DNA of 64,000 nucleotides from Mastigamoeba balamuthi (Eukaryota; Evosea; Mastigamoebida; Mastigamoebidae), in contig CACRSC010000033.1 in assembly GCA_902651635.1 (NCBI GenBank), positions 62,001 through 126,000 of the forward strand, written 5' to 3'. The notes beneath the pieces are model-generated. The model saw only the letters and a program-made list of their open reading frames with translations. It was not told the origin of the DNA and ran no database searches. Shown in pieces: positions 1 through 10,494 of the stretch (positions are counted from its first letter, which is position 1; the number at the start of each line of letters is the position of its first letter). A program made the translations under genes and the position numbers.

Positions 1-1468
1 TTGGGGCTGCACCCCGGGATCGACGCGTTCCAGTCAATTGCTGCGCCGCCAGCCCACTAGTCGTCAGTCCGGGAAAGAAAGAAAGAGAAGTAAAGAGAGG
101 GAAGAAAAGGAAAGGGAAGATGGGAGGGGAGGGGAGGACTGCAGCAGGGAAGGGAGGCTGCAAGCAGGCAGCCGTCAGTCCGAGGAAGAAGAGAAGAAAG
201 GAAAAGGGAAAGGGAAAGGAAAGGGGAGGAAAGGAAAAGGGAAGTGAAGGGAAGGGAGGGGTGGGTAGAGGAGGGGGGCACGGGGGATGAGGGAGACAGC
301 GTGCCTTGGCACCTGCCCTTCCTGTTGCAAACCTCGTTGGAGGAGCAGTTGCGCGAGGCGGTGCCTGTGGTGCCGTTGCAGTCGGGGTCCCACGTGCCGC
401 AGTTGCAGTTGCACTCGCCGTCCATCCACAGCGCGGGGTCGCACGTCCACATCGGCACCAGCGCCGCCAGGCCCTGCGCGCGCTCCCCCGGCGTGCCCTT
501 GGCGCGGAACAGGACGCTGGTGACGTTGTCCGCCGCCCAGTCGCCCGCGAACGCGGTCCACTCGGTGTCGTCGAGGCGCCGCCACGCAGCACGCCGCGGC
601 AGCGCCTGGAACGTCGACGTGAAGAACGACGTCCGCTTGGAGCACGTCCCGTAGAGCGTCACGCCGATGAAGAGGCTCCGCGCCGTCGCCGTGAGCTCGA
701 AGGGGGCCGAGTACCACTTGTTGGGCGCGTCGTTGGGGTTGGAGTTCCACGTGTTGACGATGGCCGTCAGCTGCACGCCCACCGACTTGAGCACGCGGCC
801 CGGCTTCCCTCCGTTGTTGTCGTACGCCACCACCGTCGCCCGCACAGACTCGTCCCGCACGACCGTGCCCGGCTCTCCGAACAGCGACTTCCAGCACACC
901 TGTTTTTTGGTGGGAGGGCAAGACGCGGTGGCAGACGCGTCGGTCTGTGAGCATTGCCGCCGGGGAAAACGAACGTAGCCGCGAAATGCGGTGACAAAAC
1001 GGGATCCCCGCCCGCCTTCCCCTCCCCCCCCCCCGGGGTTTTGTGAAATGCGCGTACGGTGGTGTACTTCCAGGGTAGCGTGCGCGGCGTGAAGAGCTGC
1101 ACAAACTCGATGGAGCCGCCCGAGTCATCTGGCATTTGATGGCAGAGGGGAGGGAGGGAGCGACGGGTCTCTGAGTTTCCGAAGTTACCGAAAAAGGCGG
1201 TTTTTTCCCAGAGGCAAATCCTCAATCCCGGACACAACGTCCCCTCCGAGGGGAGGGGGCGGGGGAGCGAAAAACGGTGGGTCCCTGTACCATCTGCCCC
1301 CTCTGTGCACGCGGGGTAGGAGGGGAGGAACTTGTCGACGGCCGAGGACGAGTCGTAGACCTCCGAGTCGGTCAGAGAGCCGCACGTCTCGGTGTAGTCG
1401 TTGCGGACAGCCTGGGCCGCCCAGCCAGCCACGACGGCCAGCACAACCGCTGCGACACGGGCCGCCAT
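1..1468 (-). CDS. Cys-rich secreted or surface protein A, 3' end outside window
   Basis: No known enzyme family is recognised. Exons as read: 1468-1291, 1128-1058, 899-305 and 40 to beyond the left edge; all phases agree. The start at 1468 opens a hydrophobic signal peptide (MAARVAAVVLAVVAG). The ectodomain shares blocks with the proteins at 30.6-33.4 and 33.7-36.4 kb: SEVYDSS near the N terminus, VQLFTPRTLPWKYT, CWKSLFGE, and a Cys motif of the form GECNCNCGTWDPDC. The intron 304-41 appears to start with GC (CAAG|GCACG) and holds the long pyrimidine-rich run on this strand. The few codons after it (IDWN..IPGCSP) match the equivalent site in the two paralogues, so the gene continues out of the window. 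Role is unknown; a cell-surface or secreted protein is inferred from the signal peptide and cysteines. Confidence 0.7.
61..285. repeat. Purine/pyrimidine-asymmetric simple tract
   Basis: The plus strand is almost pure purine (GGAAA, GAAAG and GGGAA runs) for about 200 nt. It lies inside the predicted intron 304-41 of the minus-strand gene, where it reads as a very long polypyrimidine tract before the AG acceptor. Confidence 0.8.
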
Positions 1469-2023
1469 CTGCCCCCTTGCGGTTCCTTGCGAGCAGGGGT
1501 GTTGCGTGCGAGCGGGGATGTGTTGCAACGAGGGTGCGTGTGCCTTAGAACCCTGAAGGTTTGTGTGTTTTGCCAACGAGAGGCAGAAAGCACCACTCTC
1601 GGTCTGCTGGGGTTTTTTGTAAAACTAGTAAATTCTATGTCGGGTAGATTCTTGCCGCCACGTGCGGGCGGGGACACTATGAATGCACCGATACGTCACG
1701 GGGGGAAATATTGTTTGCCTCCGCTCCCGGCGTGCGTTCCGTGGGGGAGCCTGGCGAAGCGCGAAGGGGGGGTGGGGTGGGGGCAGGAATCACCCATGCA
1801 GCCGCGTGGGCAATTCTACCGATGGGGTGCAGGCTTTCGGACAATTATCCAGATAGAGAATTCTACTCTGTGCGATTTCCCAACGCGCACCATCCGCGTC
1901 CCCCTGCGTCCCAGCCCCCCTCAAACGAAGCGCGATTGCACGGCGAAGGGGAGGCATACGCGGGCCCCCGGTGGCACATACATTCCGGGCACGGGCAGCG
2001 GGGTCTGGGGGAGCGGAGGAGGC
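1469..2023. other. Intergenic, upstream of surface protein A
   Basis: No convincing coding sequence. It has an AAATATT at 1706-1712, one of the AT-rich motifs seen upstream of many genes here. The rest is GC-rich and featureless to my reading. Confidence 0.5.
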
Positions 2024-5000
2024 TCACAACGCGCAGGCGCAGAAGTGCGAGCGCGGGGTAGGCATCTCGGGGAGATCCCGCCACGTTCCAGCGTCAGTGT
2101 CGTACTGCTCGGCCCCAGCGAGCACGATGCCGCCCACGCCCGTGCCGCCGAATGCGAACACGGAGCCGCCGAGGGCGGCGGCGGCCAGACCAGCGCGGGC
2201 GCAGCACATGGGCGAGCAGCCCTCCCAGGCGGAGCCCTCGGGGGCGGCCACGCGGAGGCGCTCGACGTCGGCCAGCGGCTGCTCGTTGGTGTCCTCGCCG
2301 CCCAGCGCGTAGACGTAGTCGCCGCAGCGCACGAGGCACAGCGCGCGGCGGGCGACGCGCAGCGGGGGGCCCGGGCGCCACGAGCGCAGCGACACGTCGT
2401 AGCGCTCGACGAGGGCCAGCGGGTCGCCGTCCCTGTTGGATCCCCCGGCGGCCCACAGCGTCCCGAAGGCCTCGCACACCGCCAGGCCCTCGCGCGGCGT
2501 CGGCAGCGGCGGCAGCTCCTCGGCCCACGAGGCGTCGGCGCCCAGCAGCGACTCGACCGAGCAGAGGTTGCCGTCCTGCACGTTGAACCCCCCGGCGGCG
2601 ACGACCGTCGACCCCAGCGCGCAGCACGCGTGCAGCCAGCGCGCGGTGCGCAGCTGCGGCAGCGCGCGCCAGCAGTCGCACTCGGGGTCGTAGAGCTCGG
2701 CGCTGCTCAGCGGGGCGCCGCCCGAGCGCGTGCCGCCCGTCACGTACGCGCGCGAGCCGCACGCGCACGCCGAGCAGCAGTCGCGCGCGCAGGCCATGGG
2801 CGCGGCCGCGTACCACTGGCGCTGCACGGGGTCGTAGATCTCGACGGCAGCGCTCGCGTCGCCGTCGGCCGCGTGGCCGCCGAACGTGTACAGCGCAGAC
2901 TCGGGCACAAGGTACACGCCCAGCGCGCTGTGGAACACCGTCGCCGGCGCCCCCGACGACCGCCGCGCCCCCATCGACTGCGGAGACGACGGTGGCGGGA
3001 CCGTCGCGCGGGGGCCCCTGGGCAGAGGCCGCGCCAGCGCGTCGGCTGGGACGACGGGCACGGGGCTGCGGTACTCGAGGTCGTACTCGGGCGCGGACGT
3101 CGGCAGCTGCGGAAGCGCCTTGGTGGGCGCGTTCCTCAGGCGCCTGAGCGCCGGCGAGACCCCCGGCGACGCCGACACCCCGGGCGACGGGCACGAGTCC
3201 GAGCCCGACGACGCGGCCAGGAACGGGTTGGGCACGCGCCTCAGCGGCGGGGGCGACTCGAGAGGCGGCGAGGACAGCGGGGAGTCGTCAGACATCAGCT
3301 GCAGAGTGCGTATGGGCAGCTGTGGCTCGTCGCCCTGCTGCTGGCCGCGCCTGGCCGTGTCCCGGTCCTCGAGCTCGGCGCCGAGCGTCGCCTCCTTGCG
3401 CAGCGGCGACCGGCCGCGCGAGTCCTCCCTGCGCCGCGACGGAGGAGGCGACCCAGAGGTCGCGGGGAGCACGGGCAGCGGCTTCACCTCGCTGTCGCTG
3501 TCGGGGGCGGAGCTCACCAGCGGGTTTCGCTGCGCCCCGACCCCGGACGACGCGCTCGACGACACGCTGCGCGTGCGCTGCGACGACCTGTGCGCCTGCT
3601 GCCACTGCGGAGCCTTGGCCGCCCCTGCCGCCTCCGCCTGTGTAGGTGCCGCGGCAGGCGCGGCCCCGGCAGTGCTGGCCGAGACGGTCCTCTTGCGCGA
3701 CCCCTGCGGCGTCTGCGCACTGGGCATCGGAGACTGCACGTCGGGCTCGCTCGCCTTGGAGAGCTTCTTGCGCTTCGGCGCCCCCTCCGGCGACGGCGGC
3801 CTCTGTAGCTCGGGCGACGCCACGACGACTGACTTGGGCAGCTGCGGCACGCACTCCGGGGCCTTGATCTGCTGCTGCTGCAGGTTCCGCATGGCCTCCC
3901 TGCGCGGCGAGTAGACGTTCACGTCGGGCGGCGGCTGCGACGGCGGCGGTATGAAGTCTGCCGGCGGCTTGGCCCCATCGACGAGCGACGTCGAGCGCCT
4001 TCTGTGGTGCTTGCTCCGCTCGGGCGTCACCGCCCTGTCCTCGTGCGCCACAGGCGGCGGCGGGATGTCGTCCGGGCCCGAGGGCGGTGGCGGCGCAGGC
4101 CCCGTAGGCGGCGGTATGTCCGCGAGCTTTCTGAGGTCTCTCGCAGACATCGCTTTCTTGATCTGCTGCGGCGGGGGCGGCGCGCTCGGGGGCGGTATGT
4201 CGACCTGCCCCTGCCCAGGGGGGTGGACAGTCATCATCATCTCCGCGGGAGCCGGCGGTGCTGGCGGCAGGGTGAGCGAGAGTCGCTTGAGGGAGTGCGC
4301 GGTCTTCGCGGCCTGCACGAGCGGCGACGACGGCGACGACCTGACCGTCCCCGACGACGGCGAGCGTGCGAACGGCGTGGGGGAGCCCGGCAACACCGGC
4401 GACATGCGCATGGCAGGCTGTGAAGCGCATCGACTGGGGCGCGTCTGCAGCCCCACGATCAGGGCAGCGACAGCGCTCAGCCACTCGACTCTGTCCTCAG
4501 TGTTCGCAGCCCTCAGGCCTGGCGGGCCACGGTCAGGAAATGGTGTGTGGGCAGTACGCACTATACGTCGTCCTGGTGCCCTGAGTGGGGTCTATCTTGC
4601 TGTGGCAACGTGCAGCAGAGGTGTCAAACACACGAGGGGCAGACAACCGTCGTGGCCAGAACGGGGGGGAGGGAAGCGGGGGGGACGAACACGAGGCTGA
4701 AGTCGGAGCTGGTAGTGGCGTCGGACAGAGCCGCGGTCCTCCCTCCGACGTGGAGCTCCTCGGAGGCGGTTGCGTCGGGCTGGTTTTTTCCGATGGTGAG
4801 GCCGCAACGGCAGTGTGGGTCGGCTTGATGTGCCGCTTGCGTGAACTCGTACCTCAGAGCTCTCGAAAAAGTACAGATTCCCGTCTGTACGCGTTTCAGA
4901 TATTTGAGCGGGGCGAGCCGCGACGCTTATTGGCTGAGGGGCGGGGCGGCACCTGAGGTGAGGACCGCCCTCCTGCGCTGCCACTGGGGCGGGGACCCGG

Positions 5001-5094
5001 ACGGCGAGTCCGAGGGCGAGTCGGGGGCGGTCGCTCGGTAGAGCAGCCCCTCCTTCAGCGACCGCGCCCGGGCCGCTGCAAGAGTGAGCGCCAT
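2024..5094 (-). CDS. PH domain-kelch repeat protein
   Basis: Predicted 931 aa. Exons 5094-4953, 4884-4853, 4758-4632 and 4518-2024; phases agree. The first three short exons plus the start of the fourth build one PH domain: KEGLLYR, WQRRRAVLTS|DGNLYFFESSE, DFSLVFVP and the closing helix NTEDRVEWLSAV (about residues 15-120). A Pro/Ser-rich linker of about 500 residues with repeated DIPPP motifs follows. The last 300 residues are kelch repeats with GG doublets and Y/W pairs, forming one beta-propeller that ends PTPRSHFCACAL. A membrane-recruited scaffold is the usual reading of PH plus propeller; the partner is unknown. The third intron is the least certain. It is divergent from the PLAC8 gene over a 250-nt promoter region. 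Confidence 0.8.
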
Positions 5095-5188
5095 GTGGGG
5101 GTGCTACGCCTGGTGCTGTCCTGGCGCCGGCGTGCGGGCAGTTTTGCGGAGATGACCGCGCGGAACAAATTTAGGGGCCAAACACGCT

Positions 5189-5195
5189 AAATATC
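5189..5195. promoter_or_regulatory. AAATATC motif, divergent promoter
   Basis: Lies 95 nt from the PH-kelch start (5094) and 150 nt from the PLAC8 start (5345). It is one of many copies near starts in this window. Function is inferred. Confidence 0.35.
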
Positions 5196-5344
5196 TCTCG
5201 CGGATACGGGGGCGCAGATTTGAGGGCCGCAGGGCGGATACTTCTGCGGCAAAAATGCACTCGCGTGACGTTGCAGACCAACTGTTTTCTCGACAATCTC
5301 CTCCTTCTGTGTTTATATTTCTGGCTTAGCAACCTGCTTGGCAA

Positions 5345-6041
5345 ATGGCGGATTGGAAGAGCGGCCCCCTCGACTGCGCAGACGACGTTGCGGGTGGTAC
5401 GCGAGCCCCCCTCGCTCTTCTCCGCAGAGTCCCCGCGTGCCTGGTCAGTTGACCCCCACTGGTTTTTGAACTCGGGTGCCCTGCAGTGGTCCTTGCGTGG
5501 ATCTGCCCGTGCTTCATCCTCGGGACCAACGCTGGCGACTCGGACACCGGGTCCTGCATCGTGTGCGGCCTCGTCGGCTGCATCTGCTCTTGCGTACGTC
5601 CCCGGGGTGTTTGTGTGCTTTTGGCGTTCTTTGAATCCCCGCCGTCGTTTGTCTTTCCGGTCTTTACGTTTTTCCTCTGCTGTTTTCGGACCTCACTCCA
5701 CGGTGTGTGCGGGGTGGGTTCGGAACAAATGCGCAGTGCATGCCCTGCTTCGTCTACATGCAGCGCAAGAAGGTCCGGGCCAAGTACGGCATCAAGGACA
5801 CGGCGCTCCTCAACGCCCTGCTCTTCAAGGTCCGACCCCCACCGGCCGGATGGCCCACCCCCACTGTCTCTCGCCCTCTTTTCCCCTCCTTGTGGCAGCA
5901 CTGCTATTTTTGCACTAATGCGCGCCGTACGCACAGCCCGAGAGGCACGAGAAGAGCGACTGGATCATCGACGGGTGCATGGCGTGCTACGCGCCGTGCG
6001 CGCTCGCCCAGATGAGGCGTGAGATCGCGGCCTCGCACTAG
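5345..6041 (+). CDS. PLAC8 family Cys-rich protein
   Basis: Predicted 117 aa from exons 5345-5393 (or -5396), 5487-5593, 5737-5829 and 5937-6041. The family hallmarks are in order: an N-terminal MADWKSGPLDCADD, the CPC motif in AWICPCFILGTN, a Cys-rich hydrophobic stretch (CIVCGLVGCICSC), a basic R/K-KYGI segment (RAKYGIKD) and the terminal DGCMACYAPCALAQMRRE. PLAC8 proteins are small membrane-associated proteins found in plants, animals and protists, with roles in size control or metal transport; no specific role can be given here. The first donor could be either of two nested GT sites that differ by one codon. Confidence 0.9.
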
Positions 6042-6860
6042 AGGGGGCCGCGGGGAGCCCCACAGGAGAGATGGACCCAACGTCATGAGGGAAACCGACA
6101 AACGAAACCGACACCCCCACCCTCCGGCAGATGCCACACCGACATACTCCCCCACAACACCGCAAGACGACCTCGGGTCACGCCTCATGAAAACAACGCA
6201 TTCGGATTGGAGCGAGCCTCCTCGACAAAATTGGCGGATTTGGAACTTTTTTGAAATCCCGGTCGGCCAGACTGTGCTGCGAGGGCTGTGCCCCGCGCTC
6301 AATGCGCGGCTACCTGAAGCGAGTGAGGCACAGCAGAGGAGGCCCCGTTTGTGTTGCCACAAGCGCCCTGAGATTGGAGAGAAGATGTGCAGATCCTGAA
6401 AGCGATCGCATACCTTTCTCTCATCTAATCTCTCTATTTGTGCCCGGGTGTGAGCGTTGTTTTCTCTGATTTGTGGCCTGCTCCAACGCAGAGTAAGGCC
6501 ATTTTGTGTTCATCGAGTGAAGTGATCCGAGGTCAGCATGGACATGTGCCGGTGTCGTTTGCTGCCAGCTCTCAAATGATTATTGAGCAATGCCCATGCC
6601 GCAGCCCACCGGGTATGCCGGGTAAGTTGTTTCTCTTCTTCTTCACGTCTGCCTCAAAAGGCTCTAGAGAACAACCCGCAAGTGCCCGAACGCCCGTTCT
6701 ATTTCAGAGCAGAGGGGCCGGCGGGTGTTTGTGGGTGCGGGTATCTTTTTTCAAGTCCGGTTTAACTTTGATGCAGAGCCCACCCGCCCCCAAAACCGCC
6801 TCCCGACTGGGCCACCGTCACTTTCTATTATCCAAGGGCTCGGTTGCGGTTCACCCAACA
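6042..6860. other. Intergenic between PLAC8 and lipase 1
   Basis: No supported gene. From about 6621 it probably holds a 5'-UTR intron of lipase 1: a strong GTAAGT donor at 6621 and a 17-nt block at 6760-6776 (GTTTAACTTTGATGCAG) that looks like branch point plus acceptor and recurs upstream of lipase 2. Confidence 0.45.
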
Positions 6861-8297
6861 ATGCGTGAGGTCGTGCTTGTGTGTCTCGTTGTGTGCGCCG
6901 TTGTGGCGCAGGCAGAGGTGACCGCGTGGCTCGACGACGAAGTCCACATGAACGGGACGATGCTCATCCGCGCCCGCGGCTTCCAAGGCAAGTCGTAGGG
7001 AGAGTGGGGGGGAAGGCCAAGGCGGTGGTGTGGCCTCGGTGGTCTCAGCGTCGGTGTCCTCGCAGCCGAGGAGTACGACTACACCACGAGCGACGGATAC
7101 ATCCTGAAGCTCGTTCGCATCCCCTGCTCGAGGTATGGAGGGCCACGCTCGTGGTGCCTGGGGGGCGGGGGACGGGGAGTTCTCTTCGACCATACATTCA
7201 ACACAGGACGCAACGCAACACACAGGAGCCACCGGTGCGGGGGCCCGCCGGTGGTCGTCATGCATGCGCTGCTGTGCTCGTCGGACGAGTTCCTGCTGGA
7301 CTCTGCCGAGGCGTCGCTGGGCTACGTGCTGGCGGACGCGGGGTTCGACGTGTGGCTGCTGAACAAGAGGGGCAACACGTACAGCAAGCGCCACACGTCC
7401 CTCTCCCCCGACTCGCGCGAGTTCTGGGAGTACACGTGGGACGAGGTCGGCCTCATCGACATCCCCGAGCAGATTGACTTTGTGTTGCGCCACACGCCCG
7501 GCTACAGCACCGTGGGCTACGTCGGCCACTCCGAGGGCACCACCGCGGGCTTTGGTTAGTTTAGAATTTCGAATTGCGCAGAAGGCCGCTCGATACGCTA
7601 AGTTGAGAACGATCCCACAGTGGCCGCCTCGCAGCCGCGCGTGGCCAGGAGGATCAACGCGATGGGGATGCTGGCCCCAATCGCAAGGATGGTCGACCTG
7701 GGATCGCTGGAGGTCCTCAGGTGGCTGATGCGCCACTCGGAGCTCGAGGTGCTGGTTGCGTTTGGCCACAAGGACTTCCTGAGCTCCTCCGAGTTCCTGC
7801 GCACCGGCGGCGCCGCGTTCTGCAGGCTCTGCCCCGACTGCTGCTCCAACATCCTGTTCTTCGTCTGCGGCTTCCCTGGCAACAGCAACAACTTCAACAG
7901 GTCGCGCTTCGAGGTGTACTACTCGCACGCGCCGTGCGGCACTTCTGTGCACAACATGGTGCACTGGATGCAGTCGGTCGACACGAACCAGTTCCAGCGC
8001 TACGACTGGCACCTCATGAGCAAGAACATCGCCAAGTACGGGTCGGCGACGCCCATCCCGTACGACCTGTCGAGCGTCCCGATGCCGATCGCGCTCTACG
8101 CGGGGAGCAGGGACGTCCTGGCGACGCCCAAGAACGTCGAGGCGCTGACCAGGATGCTGCCGCGCGACAAGTACACGCTGTGGGTGGACCCCGATTACGA
8201 GCACATGGACTTTGTGTGGGGTATGGACGCGCACGTCAAGGTCTACCCGCAGCTGGTCGAGCACCTGCGCAGGGGCGCGTCGGGAGTCACGCCCTAA
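6861..8297 (+). CDS. Lysosomal acid lipase-like alpha/beta hydrolase 1
   Basis: Predicted 399 aa, the size of animal lysosomal acid lipase. Exons 6861-6987, 7066-7132, 7226-7554 and 7621-8297. A signal peptide (MREVVLVCLVVCAVVAQA) is followed by the abhydro-lipase entry motif AEEYDYTTSDGYILKLVRIP. The nucleophile elbow is GHSEGTT (Ser near residue 166); the acid is in SRDVLATP and the His in PDYEHMDFVWG. The family hydrolyses triglycerides and cholesteryl esters in lysosomes or phagosomes, fitting a phagotroph. Intron 1 begins GCAAGT and is a GC-AG intron. It is the upstream member of a head-to-tail pair and ends right after the catalytic domain, unlike its neighbour. Confidence 0.92.
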
Positions 8298-8880
8298 TTA
8301 CGCCAACAAAACCGCCATCGCAGGCGAATGCCAGCGATTCGCTGAGGCTCCACGACTCCTCGGTGGCGCTATGGCGTGTGCTCGGTTGTGAGAACAAAGC
8401 CCCCACCTCGACCGATACTCTCTCGGCAGTGAGGACGACAACGCCCCCCTCCGGACGAACACTACAACTGGTGCACCCGTGACTGCCTTTTGCAGAGATT
8501 GTTGAATTCCGCTCGATTGACAAACGAGATATCGAGTCGTCCGTCTGTCACGGCTTGCCCGAGGCGTGCGAGATGTTGATCTTGGTTACATTTGGACTGT
8601 GCGGGCGGCTATGCGAGAGAATGAAAGCAGAACGGCTGTCCAATTTCCACCCGTGGTCGCTTCTGCATTCATCCTGGGGTATCTCCATCTCGTCCACCAG
8701 TTGCATCAAGTGTTCCCTGGAATTACGTAGACTGAGATATCTGCCGTGGGGCGATCCAGTATCTTGCGTCACAGTGAGTTTAACTTTGATGCAGTGCCCC
8801 CCAGCAAAAAAACCGTCCTACCACACCGCCGCCACCTGCACTTTTATTCCCGCTCGGAGGCGCAGGCACAGCAGATCGCC
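8298..8880. other. Intergenic between the two lipases
   Basis: No gene seen. A GATATC sits at 8735-8740, and the 17-nt block shared with lipase 1 is at 8778-8794, 86 nt before the start codon. Confidence 0.5.
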
Positions 8881-10357
8881 ATGCGCACTGCAGTTGCTGT
8901 TCTCGTTGCGTGCGCTGTTCTGGCGCAGGCAGAGGTGACCGCGTGGCTCGCTGACGAGGTTCACATGAATGGAACCATGCTCATCAGGGCCCGCGGTTAC
9001 AAAGGCACGTCGCCGCGGGATTGCCTTTCCCTCTTATAACGGGCCAACAGTCGAGGAGTACGACTACACCACCAGCGACGGATACATCCTGAAGCTCGTT
9101 CGCATCCCCTGCTCGAGGTAACTAACGGCGCGCACTGCCGCGAGCTCACCCCACCGCATCGCAAACCGCAGGAGCAACAAGTGCGGAGGCCCTCCGGTGG
9201 TCGTCATGCACGCGCTGCTGTGCTCGTCGGACGAGTTCCTGCTCGACGCCGCGGACACGTCGCTGGGCTACGTGCTGGCAGACGCGGGGTTCGACGTGTG
9301 GCTGCTGAACAAGAGGGGCAACACGTACAGCAAGCGCCACACGTCCCTCTCCCCCGACTCGTCCGAGTTCTGGGAGTACACGTGGGACGAGGTCGGCCTC
9401 ATCGACATCCCCGAGCAGATCGACTTTGTGCTGCGCCACACGCCCGGCTACAGCACCGTGGGCTACGTCGGCCACTCCGAGGGCACCACCGCGGGCTTTG
9501 GTAAACCCAAATTCGAATTGGGGGGAAGTGAAAGGGTTGGATGACTGACCACGGGCCCTTCCGCAGTCGCTGCCTCGCAGCCCGAAGTTGCCAAGAAGAT
9601 TAACGCGATGGGAATGTTGGCCCCGATCGCAAGGATGGTCGACCTGGGGTCGCTCGAAGTCCTGACTTGGTTGATGCGCCAATCAGAGGTCGCTGTGTTG
9701 ATTGCGTTCGGCCACAAGGACTTCCTGAGCTCCTCCGAGTTCCTGCGCACCGGCGGCGCTGTGTTCTGCAAGCTCTGCCCCCACTGCTGCTCCAACATCC
9801 TGTACTTTGTCTGCGGCTTCCCCGGTAACAGCAACAACTACAACAAGACCCGCTTCGAGGTGTACTACTCGCACGCCCCGTGCGGCACGTCTGTGCACAA
9901 CATGGTGCACTGGATGCAGATGGTCGACACGGGAAAGTTCCAGCACTACGACTGGCACACGGCGAGCAAGAACATCGAGAAGTACGGGTCGGCGACTCCC
10001 ATCCCGTACGACCTGTCCAACGTCTCGATGCCCATCGGACTCTACGCGGGCAGCAAGGACATCCTGGCGACGCCCAAGAACGTCGAGGCGCTGACCAAGA
10101 TGCTGCCGAGCGGCAAGTACACGCTGTGGGTTGACCCCGATTACGAGCACATGGACTTTGTGTGGGGCGTGGACGCGCACGTTAAGGTCTACCCGCAGCT
10201 GATCGAGCTGCTGCGCAGGGGCGCTCCGAGCGCATCGGCCAGCGGCCTCAGCGACCCAGAGGCCAACGCAAACCACATGCTCGCAAGCGAGGACAAGAAC
10301 TCTGCAGCGGCTCTTGCTGCCACTGCGACTGTTCTGACAGCGCTTGCCCTCTTCTAA
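8881..10357 (+). CDS. Lysosomal acid lipase-like alpha/beta hydrolase 2, probably GPI-anchored
   Basis: Predicted 436 aa from exons 8881-9004, 9051-9117, 9172-9500 and 9567-10357. Intron positions match lipase 1, including a GC-AG first intron (AAAG|GCACGT). Signal peptide, GHSEGTT elbow, acid residue in SKDILATP and His in YEHMDFVWG are all kept. The C terminus extends about 37 residues beyond lipase 1 and ends in a Ser/Ala/Asn-rich spacer plus a short hydrophobic tail (AAALAATATVLTALALF) directly before the stop. That layout is typical of a GPI-attachment signal, so this copy may be surface-bound while copy 1 is lumenal. An AATAAA follows at about 10391. Confidence 0.92.
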
Positions 10358-10494
10358 AGAGAGTCAATGCAACCACCTCGCGATTGAGCCCAATAAAAAG
10401 CCAGCCTGAAGATCAAAAGCCATCAGTGAGATTAGCCAGTGCAAGTGGGGGCTTGTGTGCAGTGAGGGCTTGAGGTTGTAGAGGCTTCAGCAGC

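Noticed and set aside
1277-3808. 843-aa open frame on the plus strand
   Set aside because: Arg/Ala/Gly-rich antisense shadow of the PH-kelch gene in GC-rich DNA; no motif and no splice logic.
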